A stretch of DNA of 14,602 bases. Source: Gammaproteobacteria bacterium (GTDB lineage Bacteria; Pseudomonadota; Gammaproteobacteria; Granulosicoccales; Granulosicoccaceae). The notes beneath the pieces are model-generated. The model searched no databases. It was not told the DNA's origin and saw only the letters and a list, made by a program, of their open reading frames with translations. Below, in pieces: positions 6,991 to 13,688 of this stretch; the stretch's first letter is position 1, and each line of letters begins with the position of its first letter. The stretch covers positions 3,090-17,691 of the forward strand of contig JAGRHW010000022.1 of NCBI GenBank assembly GCA_020444765.1. The letters are read 5' to 3'. The position numbers and the translations under genes were made by a program.

Positions 6991-7542
6991 TTATTTCCCG
7001 ATCAGTTTCAAAAACTCGGTGCGGGTGTTCTGGTTGGAACGAAACCGGCCGAGCATCATCGAGGTGGTCATCGACGAGTTCTGTTTTTCCACGCCGCGCA
7101 TCATCATGCACAGGTGTTGCGCCTCGATCACCACGCCGACGCCAGCGCCCTTGGTAACATCCTGAATGGCTTCGGCAATCTGTTTGGTGAGCAATTCCTG
7201 GATCTGCAGGCGTCTGGCAAACATATCCACGATGCGCGCAATCTTGGACAAGCCGATGACTTTGCCTTTCGGCAGATAAGCGACATGACACTTGCCGATA
7301 AACGGCAGCAGGTGATGTTCGCAGAGTGAATACATCTCGATATTTTTGACGATCACCATCTCATCACTGTCCGATTCGAAGATCGCGCCATTGACGACTT
7401 CCTCCAGCGATTGCTTGTAGCCATGGGTGAGAAAATCCATCGCCTTGGCCGCCCGTTGCGGTGTGTCGCGCAAACCATCCCGTTCCAGGTCCTCGCCAAC
7501 CGATGAGATGATAGCTGCGTAAGCTTGAGTCATGTCGTTCAT
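6991..7542 (-). CDS. folE: GTP cyclohydrolase I
   Basis: A 183-residue enzyme that converts GTP to dihydroneopterin triphosphate and formate, the first step of folate (and pteridine) synthesis. The zinc and active-site motif [11 protein letters not shown] and the third zinc ligand in [11 protein letters not shown] are intact, as are [19 protein letters not shown] and the N-terminal [19 protein letters not shown]. The frame extends 36 residues further upstream (to 7650), but those residues are not FolE-like. The ATG at 7540-7542 gives the usual short form; an ATG three codons later is an alternative. The ribosome site is weak. It converges on cysG (28 nt between stop codons) and diverges from the TetR gene, with which it may share a control region. 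It is probably housekeeping. Confidence 0.96.
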   Translation of the reverse strand: MNDMTQAYAAIISSVGEDLERDGLRDTPQRAAKAMDFLTHGYKQSLEEVVNGAIFESDSDEMVIVKNIEMYSLCEHHLLPFIGKCHVAYLPKGKVIGLSKIARIVDMFARRLQIQELLTKQIAEAIQDVTKGAGVGVVIEAQHLCMMMRGVEKQNSSMTTSMMLGRFRSNQNTRTEFLKLIGK

Positions 7543-7672
7543 GGTGCCGGTTTGTTCGTTCCTGTGATTGATCGAACTGCCAAGAGTAGCCCAGAGTGCT
7601 TCGTGATGCCAGCCGCAAGCGTTACGCAATGTTGCAGGCGCTGGTATCAAAGTCGTTCCGATGGTCCGAAAC

Positions 7673-7701
7673 TTGAATTAAACGTTCGTTTGAATTATAA
7701 A
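7673..7701 (+). promoter_or_regulatory. Promoter of the tetR gene with embedded PsrA-like operator
   Basis: A -35 box TTGAAT (7673-7678), a 17-bp spacer and a -10 box TATAAA (7696-7701) form a good sigma70 promoter. The spacer holds the palindrome AAACG-TT-CGTTT (7680-7691), which fits the published PsrA operator pattern AAAC-N2-4-GTTT, with the outer G on the right side only. A repressor bound there would sit between -35 and -10, so autoregulation is likely. The predicted start (about 7707-7709) coincides with the ATG. Confidence 0.6.
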
Positions 7702-7723
7702 AAGCCATGGCCGCTGATACCAA
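7694..7723 (-). promoter_or_regulatory. Candidate divergent promoter towards folE
   Basis: On the minus strand a perfect -10 box TATAAT (7694-7699) lies 18 bp from TTGGTA (7718-7723, four of six -35 consensus). The -10 boxes of the two directions overlap, so polymerase could occupy only one at a time. The predicted start near 7687 lies inside the AAACGTTCGTTT palindrome, so the same repressor could act on both. It would give folE a leader of about 145 nt. Confidence 0.35.
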
Positions 7724-8336
7724 GAAAAAAATTCTTAATACCGCCGAGCAATTGTTTGCGACCAACGGTATCGCCAATACCTCATTGAGGACGATTACCC
7801 AGAAGGCCAGAGTCAATCTCGCTTCGGTCAATTATCACTTCGGTTCCAAGGACGAGCTGGTGGTGCAGGTTTTTCTGCGGCGTCTCGACCCGATGAACAA
7901 GGAGCGTCTGTCCCGCCTGGTCGAATTAAAACGCCGGGCTGCTGGCAGTCGCCCGAGCCTGAATGATGTCATTCGCGCATTCGTCGAGCCGCCGCTGGAA
8001 ATGAGCCGGCGGGATGATGGTGGCGCGGTGTTTATCAAATTGCTGGGGAGAACCTATACCGAACCGACGGCCACTATCCACGGGTTGATTCGTGCGACGC
8101 ACAAAACAGTCATCGACAGCTATCGGCCGGTTTTTCAGGAGTGTCTGCCGGAGCTGCCCCCGGAGGTTCTTTACTGGCGACTGCATTTTATGGTCGGTGT
8201 GCTGGCTTATACCATGGCCGGTTCGGATACGATGCGCCTGATTTCTTCGGGAAGTATTGACGATTTGCCCGATCCGCGTGAATTGGCGCGACAATTGAGT
8301 GATTTCATAGCGGCGGGTCTGCAAGCCCCGATTTGA
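7707..8336 (+). CDS. TetR-family regulator, PsrA-like (fatty-acid metabolism)
   Basis: A 209-residue TetR-family repressor. The N-terminal helix-turn-helix (about residues 26-48) contains SLRTITQKARVNLASVNYHF followed by GSK, very close to Pseudomonas PsrA (VNLAAVNYHFGSK). The C-terminal ligand-binding domain is helical. PsrA senses long-chain acyl ligands and represses its own gene and beta-oxidation genes; the fadE gene 144 nt downstream on the same strand supports a similar role. The promoter contains a PsrA-type palindrome. The ATG at 7707 has no Shine-Dalgarno sequence before it, and the -10 box ends only 5 nt upstream, so the message is probably leaderless. Family is sure; the PsrA-like role is likely, but orthology is not proved. 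Confidence 0.9.
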   Translation: MAADTKKKILNTAEQLFATNGIANTSLRTITQKARVNLASVNYHFGSKDELVVQVFLRRLDPMNKERLSRLVELKRRAAGSRPSLNDVIRAFVEPPLEMSRRDDGGAVFIKLLGRTYTEPTATIHGLIRATHKTVIDSYRPVFQECLPELPPEVLYWRLHFMVGVLAYTMAGSDTMRLISSGSIDDLPDPRELARQLSDFIAAGLQAPI

Positions 8337-8370
8337 AATAAGCCGGTCGATCTTTATTCCGGCCGGCAAA

Positions 8371-8404
8371 GCGTCTTCGACAGCGGTGGGTAGCGTCGAA
8401 GCGC
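8371..8404 (+). repeat. Strong inverted repeat between tetR and fadE
   Basis: CTTCGAC (8375-8381) pairs perfectly with GTCGAAG (8395-8401) around a 13-nt loop. With one bulged T the stem extends to GCG/CGC, from 8371 to 8404. A smaller inverted repeat GCCGG/CCGGC lies just upstream (about 8342-8362). No T-run follows, so it is not a standard intrinsic terminator. It could stabilise processed ends or set the relative expression of tetR and fadE. I see no clear fadE promoter or PsrA-type site in this 144-nt gap. Confidence 0.45.
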
Positions 8405-8480
8405 ATAAAGCAAGAAATGATCGGCGTGCCCCGGCGCGCCCGGAAAGGTTTGACGCTAGCTACCTTGGGAGATGGCAGGT

Positions 8481-10913
8481 ATGGCTTTACTGGTTTGTGT
8501 TGTTGCGCTCGCACTGATGGTTTGGATACTGGCGAGTTTTCCACCCACGCTTTTTACATTTATGCTGAGTTTTGCCGGTTTATTGTCTGTAGCCGGCATT
8601 ACCGGGGTTCTGAACGGCGGGTTTGCCGCCGCCTTATGGCTGGTTTTTATCGCCGCCTGCGTCATCTTTGCCGTGCCGGGCTTGCGAAAAAAACTGATCA
8701 GTGCACCCTTGCTCGATTATGTAAAAGCCGTCTTGCCGCCGATGTCCGATACCGAACGTACCGCAATCGAAGCTGGTTCGGTCTGGTGGGAGGCTGAGCT
8801 TTTCAAGGGTGCTCCGGACTGGCAGAAACTCATGAGCACGCCCGAGGCGGTCTGTACCGACGAGGAGCAGGCCTTTATCGACGGGCCGACCGAAGAGCTC
8901 TGTGGCATGCTCGACGACTGGCAGATTACCCATGAACTGAATGATCTGCCGCCAAAGGTCTGGAAGTTTATCAAGGATCAGCGTTTTTTCGGTATGGTGA
9001 TTCCGAAACAGTATGGCGGGCTTGGCTTTTCCGCGATGGCGCATTCCGAAGTGGTCACCAAACTTGCCAGTCGTAGCGTGACCGGTGGCGTGACGGTGAT
9101 GGTGCCGAATTCTCTCGGGCCGGCCGAGCTGCTCTTGCATTATGGCACCGAACAGCAAAAAGACTACTATCTGCCGCGTCTGGCAGTCGGTGACGAGATC
9201 CCGTGTTTCGCGCTGACCAGCCCGACGGCCGGCTCCGATGCGGCTTCACTGACCGATTATGGCATTGTCTGCAAAGGCAAATATAAAGGCAAAAATGTTC
9301 TCGGCCTGCGGGTAAGCTGGGAAAAACGCTATATCACGCTGGGACCGGTGGCGACGATCCTCGGCCTGGCGTTTCGTGCTTACGATCCGGATCACTTGCT
9401 TGGCGATCAGGAGGATCTGGGGATTACCTGCGCATTGATTCCGACCAAAACCCGCGGCGTCAATATCGGTCGGCGGCATTATCCGCTCAACCATGCTTTT
9501 ATGAACGGTCCGAACAGCGGTAAGGATGTTTTCATTCCGATGGAATGGATTATCGGCGGACAGGACATGCTGGGACAGGGTTGGCGTATGCTGATGGAAT
9601 CCCTGGCGGTCGGCCGCGGCATATCCCTGCCGTCCAACGGCGTGGCGTCCGGCAAGTTCAGCACGCGTTTCACCGGCGCTTATGCGAGAGTGCGCAAACA
9701 GTTCAATCTGCCGGTCGGTAAGTTCGAGGGTGTAGAGGAAGCCCTGACCCGCATCGGCGGACTGACCTACATGATGGATGCCGGTCGCCGCCTGACCTGC
9801 GCCGCGCTCGATCAGGGCGAGAAACCGTCGGTGGTCTCGGCCATTCTCAAATACCACAATACCGAAGGCATGCGTCGTGTGCTCAATGATGCCATGGATG
9901 TGCATGGCGGCAAGGGTATTTGCATGGGGCCGAACAATTATCTTGGTCGCGCCTATCAGGGCGTGCCGGTTGGCATAACCGTCGAAGGCGCAAATATTCT
10001 CACCCGCAGCATGATTATTTTCGGTCAGGGTGCGATGCGCTGTCATCCGTATCTTGTCCAGGAAATCGAAGCGGCTTCCATCGAAGACCGGCGGCAGGCC
10101 CTGGACGAGTTCGATGGCGCGTTGATGAAGCATATTTCCTATGCGGTGGGCAATGGCGCGCGGGCCTTGTTTCATGGTATTACCCGAGGTCGCTTTGCCA
10201 GCTCGCCGATCGATGGTGATATGGCGAAATATTACCGGCGTCTGGCGCGGATGAGTGCTGCCTATGCGTTCCTGGCCGACAGCGCCCTGCTGTTTCTTGG
10301 CGGCGGACTCAAACGGCGCGAGAAACTGTCCGGCCGCTTCGCCGACGGCTTGACGTATATGTATATCTGTTCGGCCGTACTCAAGCGCTATGAAGACACG
10401 GGCCGGCCGGCTGCCGACAAGCCGCTGCTGGAGTGGAGCGCCAGGCATTGTCTGTACGAGATTCAGATCGCGCTGGATCAGATTCTGCGGAACTTTCCGA
10501 ATGTAACGGTTGGTCTGATTCTGCGTGCGATTGTCTTTCCGCTGGGCAGACGCTTTCGGACGCCAAATGACAAGCTTGGCCACCAGGTGGCGAAGCTTTT
10601 GCTCGAACCTTCCGAGGCGAGAGACCGGCTGACTTCCGGCATGTATATCAATGAAGATCCGGATGACGTAACCGGCAAGCTCGAGTACGCCTTGAAAAAA
10701 GTCATCGCGGCAGAACCGGTCGAGAAAATCCTCCGTGCCCAGAAGTTAAAACAGCCCGTGGGTGTCACGCTTGAAGAATGGCTGGAAGAGTTGACTCAAC
10801 AGGGCATAATCAATAATCAGGAAGCGGCGCTTTACAGCGAAGCGCAGCAAGCGACCCGAAACGTGATCATGGTAGATGATTTTCCGCGTGAATCGACTCA
10901 GGTCGCGGCCTAG
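8481..10913 (+). CDS. fadE: Acyl-CoA dehydrogenase FadE (membrane-associated, long form)
   Basis: An 810-residue protein, close to the 814 of E. coli FadE, that carries out the first oxidation of beta-oxidation (acyl-CoA to trans-2-enoyl-CoA, FAD-dependent). About 70 N-terminal residues hold three hydrophobic segments that anchor it to the inner membrane. The dehydrogenase core follows, with PKQYGGLGFSAMAHSEVV, ALTSPTAGSDAASLTDYG, AVGRGISLPSNGVASGK and GVPVGITVEGANILTRSM then FGQGAMRCHPYL. The C-terminal extension typical of FadE completes it. An ATG at 8472 is in frame, but the GGGAG site (8467-8471) touches it; the ATG at 8481, nine bases further on, is much better placed. It lies 144 nt behind the PsrA-like gene and faces the secreted CHI-fold gene across a 13-bp hairpin. 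Confidence 0.95.
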   Translation: MALLVCVVALALMVWILASFPPTLFTFMLSFAGLLSVAGITGVLNGGFAAALWLVFIAACVIFAVPGLRKKLISAPLLDYVKAVLPPMSDTERTAIEAGSVWWEAELFKGAPDWQKLMSTPEAVCTDEEQAFIDGPTEELCGMLDDWQITHELNDLPPKVWKFIKDQRFFGMVIPKQYGGLGFSAMAHSEVVTKLASRSVTGGVTVMVPNSLGPAELLLHYGTEQQKDYYLPRLAVGDEIPCFALTSPTAGSDAASLTDYGIVCKGKYKGKNVLGLRVSWEKRYITLGPVATILGLAFRAYDPDHLLGDQEDLGITCALIPTKTRGVNIGRRHYPLNHAFMNGPNSGKDVFIPMEWIIGGQDMLGQGWRMLMESLAVGRGISLPSNGVASGKFSTRFTGAYARVRKQFNLPVGKFEGVEEALTRIGGLTYMMDAGRRLTCAALDQGEKPSVVSAILKYHNTEGMRRVLNDAMDVHGGKGICMGPNNYLGRAYQGVPVGITVEGANILTRSMIIFGQGAMRCHPYLVQEIEAASIEDRRQALDEFDGALMKHISYAVGNGARALFHGITRGRFASSPIDGDMAKYYRRLARMSAAYAFLADSALLFLGGGLKRREKLSGRFADGLTYMYICSAVLKRYEDTGRPAADKPLLEWSARHCLYEIQIALDQILRNFPNVTVGLILRAIVFPLGRRFRTPNDKLGHQVAKLLLEPSEARDRLTSGMYINEDPDDVTGKLEYALKKVIAAEPVEKILRAQKLKQPVGVTLEEWLEELTQQGIINNQEAALYSEAQQATRNVIMVDDFPRESTQVAA

Positions 10914-10921
10914 TGAGTGGT

Positions 10922-10954
10922 CGGGAGTGACGATCATCGGTATCGTCACTCCCG
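10922..10954. terminator. Bidirectional terminator-like hairpin between fadE and the CHI-fold gene
   Basis: CGGGAGTGACGAT (10922-10934) and its exact reverse complement (10942-10954) form a perfect 13-bp stem with a 7-nt loop, 8 nt after the fadE stop codon and 5 nt after the end of the convergent gene. No T-run follows on either strand, so it may block exonucleases or work with Rho rather than act as a classical intrinsic terminator. Confidence 0.6.
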
Positions 10955-10959
10955 TAAAT

Positions 10960-11520
10960 TCAACGACCCAGTAAATCCTTCTTCAGGCTTTTTTGTGCGG
11001 GTTTGTCGGACAGCCAGATACCGAACAGGGCGGTTTTGAAGTCCAGCCCCTCGATAACGATTTTTTCCTCGCCGTTTTTGCTGACATGCGTTCCGGATGC
11101 CGGCCTATAGCTGAAAACAAAGGCATCCTCTTTTTTGATTTCCTCGCGTAAGACGGAAATAAACCTGTCGATGCGTTCCTGCAGGGGGGCGGTGTCACCC
11201 CCGGTGGCATTATCGAAGCCTTCAACAACGGCTTCTTCCATTTTATCGCTGTCTATCAGGCCCGAGACTATCTGCAGGGATAAGGTCATGGGTTCGTCAG
11301 CGGCGAGGATCGCTCCGGCATCAGCGGTCGGAGACTGCAGATAAAGTGCCGCAGCGTAGAGTTTTATAAAGAGTTTGCTGCGTGTGCCGGCGCCGTTCAA
11401 CTGCAAATCCGCGGCGTTTTCACTGAGCGTGTCCGGAAAATCCACGCCCGAAACCGTCTTGGCCTCGGCGAACGATGCAGACAAAATGACAAGTCCGGCA
11501 AGGAGAAGTGTTCTGAACAT
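10960..11520 (-). CDS. Secreted chalcone-isomerase-fold protein
   Basis: A 186-residue protein with a clear signal peptide (hydrophobic residues 4-16, cleavage expected after SFAEA at 20), so periplasmic. The mature part matches the bacterial chalcone-isomerase-like family: VSGVDFPDTL, LQLNGAGTRSKLFIKLYAAA and the C-terminal ALFGIWLSDKPAQKSLKKDL. From memory of plant chalcone isomerase, Arg47 in GAGTR corresponds to a conserved active-site Arg, but the catalytic Thr position (KFTAIGVYL in Medicago) is Tyr55 here, so isomerase activity is unlikely. Plant relatives without activity bind fatty acids. The start ATG has GGAG (11528-11531 on the plus strand) 7 nt upstream. It lies between fadE and the volA-fadL pair, which supports a lipid-binding role by inference. 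The function of the bacterial family is not established. Confidence 0.88.
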   Translation of the reverse strand: MFRTLLLAGLVILSASFAEAKTVSGVDFPDTLSENAADLQLNGAGTRSKLFIKLYAAALYLQSPTADAGAILAADEPMTLSLQIVSGLIDSDKMEEAVVEGFDNATGGDTAPLQERIDRFISVLREEIKKEDAFVFSYRPASGTHVSKNGEEKIVIEGLDFKTALFGIWLSDKPAQKSLKKDLLGR

Positions 11521-11590
11521 GAGCGGGCTCCGTTAATAAGGCCGGGACAGAATAGCTTCTGCCTGAGCCTGAAACACGTTGGATGGTCAG

Positions 11591-11614
11591 GGCCGGGACT
11601 TTATTGTCCCGGCC
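11591..11614. terminator. Hairpin after the VolA-like gene
   Basis: GGCCGGGAC (11591-11599) and GTCCCGGCC (11606-11614) form a perfect 9-bp stem with a 6-nt loop, 16 nt after the end of the VolA-like gene. No T-run follows on the minus strand. A smaller stem (ATCGGGG 11619-11625 with CCCCGAT 11636-11642) overlaps the stop codon. A third copy of GGCCGGGAC at 11540-11548 allows an alternative pairing. Confidence 0.45.
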
Positions 11615-11630
11615 TGTTATCGGGGCAGAC

Positions 11631-13673
11631 TTACTCCCCGATATCGATCACCGAAGTATCGTTCACTTCAATCAAGGTGCCGCGGCTGGCCATGAATTTG
11701 GCCACTTGCGTTTGCATCTCGACAGTTACCAGTGCATCCGCCGCAGGGTTCAGTATCGAACCGTGATCGCCGGAGATAAACCGCACCGCGCCGCTGACCG
11801 GCGCCGATCCGTTACCGGTCGTGCTGATCACCGGGTCCAGACCCATCAGGCGTATCATCGGTTCCGTGCCTGACAGCGGGGCCGTGTTGATGGCGTTCGG
11901 GATGACCTGGTCGCTGAGACTGCCGCCACTGCCACCGACCACTTCCATCAGGTGTACCGGATGCTTGCCGGCGGCGGTGGTTGAAAAATTAACCGGATCG
12001 CCCGAATCGATAACGGTTTGTGCCACGGTCAGAAAGCTTTCGTATTCGACCGAACCTTCCGGTGCGCCCTGATCGGCCAGACCTGCATTGATGATCGGGC
12101 CGAAGGAAGCCGAGCCGGCCAGCAGCCGCGCGAGTCCCACACCGGGCATGGCGAGCGAAGCCGGACCAACCTGATCGTCAAAGGCCAGAAAGGTGGTGCC
12201 CGTGATACCGCCGAGCGAATGCCCGATAAAGCCGACCGTATCGGCATCCAGCGGAACGGCGTCTACATTGCCGATGCTTTTGCGCAATGTCATCAGGTCG
12301 GATGCCGCCTGACGCAGATTGTCCCGCGCGTTCAGCAGGTTGCTCAGATTGTAGAAGTGAGTTCCCGATGGATCGGTAACACCGTCGCCGCCGGCGGCAC
12401 GGCTGTCGTTGTTGATCAGGTCAAGGCCGAATGTACGCTCGGTGGCACCGAAAGGCGCAAACTGTTCATTGGCTGCGTTCAGCGGGCTGTCGGGCGCAAC
12501 GCCGTGCATCGGCAGATCAATGGCGATTACCGCAAGTCCGGCGGCTGCCATGCCATCAGCCAGGGCCAGCATATTGCTGCGGTCCTGGGTTATGCCGTGC
12601 TGGAAGATAACGACTGGCCAGCCCGCACCGGGCGCATCGCCTGCCGGTGTCGACAACAGCAGCGGTATGGTTTGCTCGGAAGTGGCTACCGGCTGTGGAT
12701 TGAAGCGGGTGAGAAAACCGCCGTTCGCTGCTTTCCAGAAACCGTTGACCGCCTGTTGCGGATTGTCGTCCGTCGGTGCGGTCTGGTAGTACGGGACCGT
12801 CAGGCTGCCGAAATGAATCAGCGACGCCCCCTGCAGGGCAGGGTTGAGTTCCGAGGAAGGCACGCCGGTCGGCGAAACGGCTATCGTGCCTGCGTCCGAA
12901 GCGTCGTATACGGCTTGCAGTATCGGGCTGATCGATTGCGTGGTGAAGGTCCAGCTGAGAACGATATTGTTGGCCGGTACCCCGTTGGCATTGGCGGCGG
13001 CGTGGTAAGTTGCCGTCAGTTGACGCAGGGGTTCGAGGGCCTGCGCCGCGCCGGTGGTGAGCGGCGTGTCGCCGGAGATCAGATAATAGGACACGCTTTT
13101 GTCCGCGATAGAGGCTGGATCAGCGGTATTTTTGATACCGTTGGTCAACACGACCATATACGTGCTGCTTTCCTTCAGTGGTTGAAGCGGCAGCAGTACC
13201 AGTGTGTTGCCGGTCTCGCCGGTTACCGTGGCCGCGATCTGGGTCTGGTTAAGTTCGCCGACCACGCCGGTGACCGCGCCTTCCGCGCTTGCGCTGACTT
13301 CGAAAACGCGTACCGTATCGCCGAGAATCACGCTGGCCGGATCTATGGCCTGGCTGAATGTGGTCGAGATCGGCGCGGTGGTTGAAAAGCCGTCGAGTGC
13401 GTTGAGTGCTACCTGCGGATCGGCGTAATTGGTTTCGTCATCGACGCTGATATTGATGGTTCCGTCCTCGGAACCGAGCAGCAGAAGATTGTTCGGAAAG
13501 GGGATGATCTGATTGCCCGGGTCGAATTTCGCTTCGAAGGTCGCGCCCGGCGTCTGGGCGGCGGCCTCCTCAGCCTCCTGCCGCGCCTTTTCAAAATCAA
13601 AATCGCTGGAGTCACTGCAGGCGCCGATAAAAAGCACGGCGACCAGTGAAATAATAAGTCTGGAATATTTCAT
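11631..13673 (-). CDS. VolA-like outer-membrane lipoprotein (lysophospho)lipase
   Basis: A 680-residue lipoprotein. A short hydrophobic signal ends in the lipobox IGAC with Cys19; the next residue is Ser rather than Asp, so sorting to the outer membrane is expected. Residues about 40-270 resemble the N-terminal domain of bacterial extracellular lipases (KFDPGNQIIPFPNNLLL). The alpha/beta-hydrolase part has VVIFQHGITQDRS (oxyanion region, 354-366), nucleophile motif GHSLGG (Ser486) and GDHGS with a probable catalytic His637; the acid residue is unclear. This is the VolA type. In Vibrio cholerae VolA is a surface lysophospholipase that releases fatty acids for FadL uptake. Here it starts 15 nt after the fadL stop on the same strand, a clear operon, which strengthens the call. 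The exact substrate is unproved. Confidence 0.88.
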   Translation of the reverse strand: MKYSRLIISLVAVLFIGACSDSSDFDFEKARQEAEEAAAQTPGATFEAKFDPGNQIIPFPNNLLLLGSEDGTINISVDDETNYADPQVALNALDGFSTTAPISTTFSQAIDPASVILGDTVRVFEVSASAEGAVTGVVGELNQTQIAATVTGETGNTLVLLPLQPLKESSTYMVVLTNGIKNTADPASIADKSVSYYLISGDTPLTTGAAQALEPLRQLTATYHAAANANGVPANNIVLSWTFTTQSISPILQAVYDASDAGTIAVSPTGVPSSELNPALQGASLIHFGSLTVPYYQTAPTDDNPQQAVNGFWKAANGGFLTRFNPQPVATSEQTIPLLLSTPAGDAPGAGWPVVIFQHGITQDRSNMLALADGMAAAGLAVIAIDLPMHGVAPDSPLNAANEQFAPFGATERTFGLDLINNDSRAAGGDGVTDPSGTHFYNLSNLLNARDNLRQAASDLMTLRKSIGNVDAVPLDADTVGFIGHSLGGITGTTFLAFDDQVGPASLAMPGVGLARLLAGSASFGPIINAGLADQGAPEGSVEYESFLTVAQTVIDSGDPVNFSTTAAGKHPVHLMEVVGGSGGSLSDQVIPNAINTAPLSGTEPMIRLMGLDPVISTTGNGSAPVSGAVRFISGDHGSILNPAADALVTVEMQTQVAKFMASRGTLIEVNDTSVIDIGE

Positions 13674-13688
13674 GATCTGTTTCCCGCC

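Noticed and set aside
7554..7560. GTTCGTT near the folE start, shared with the operator at 7684-7690
   Set aside because: Only seven bases are shared and there is no palindrome around this copy.
7543..7650. 36-residue N-terminal extension of FolE
   Set aside because: FolE similarity starts just after the ATG at 7540-7542; the extension is not FolE-like and would overlap the probable leader.
7543..7687. Riboswitch in the predicted folE leader
   Set aside because: I could not recognise a known aptamer (for example a tetrahydrofolate type) by eye; only short inverted repeats such as GCG-TTA-CGC are present.
9246..10583. 445-codon open frame on the minus strand inside fadE
   Set aside because: It is fully antisense to fadE, whose protein is clearly conserved along this stretch. 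The antisense peptide has no recognisable domain; GC-rich third positions explain the open frame.
11571..11582. Possible second PsrA-type site GAAACACGTTGG before the CHI-fold gene
   Set aside because: Only one half-site is complete and the right half is GTTGG instead of GTTTG/C; chance similarity cannot be excluded.
11611..11621. 11-base match (GGCCTGTTATC) to the right part of the 1484-1501 palindrome
   Set aside because: The left half of the palindrome is missing, and an 11-base match is expected by chance in 14.6 kb searched on both strands.
12018..13385. 455-codon plus-strand open frame inside the VolA-like gene
   Set aside because: Antisense to a conserved lipoprotein lipase; Arg- and Gly-rich composition typical of a shadow frame, with no ribosome site of note.
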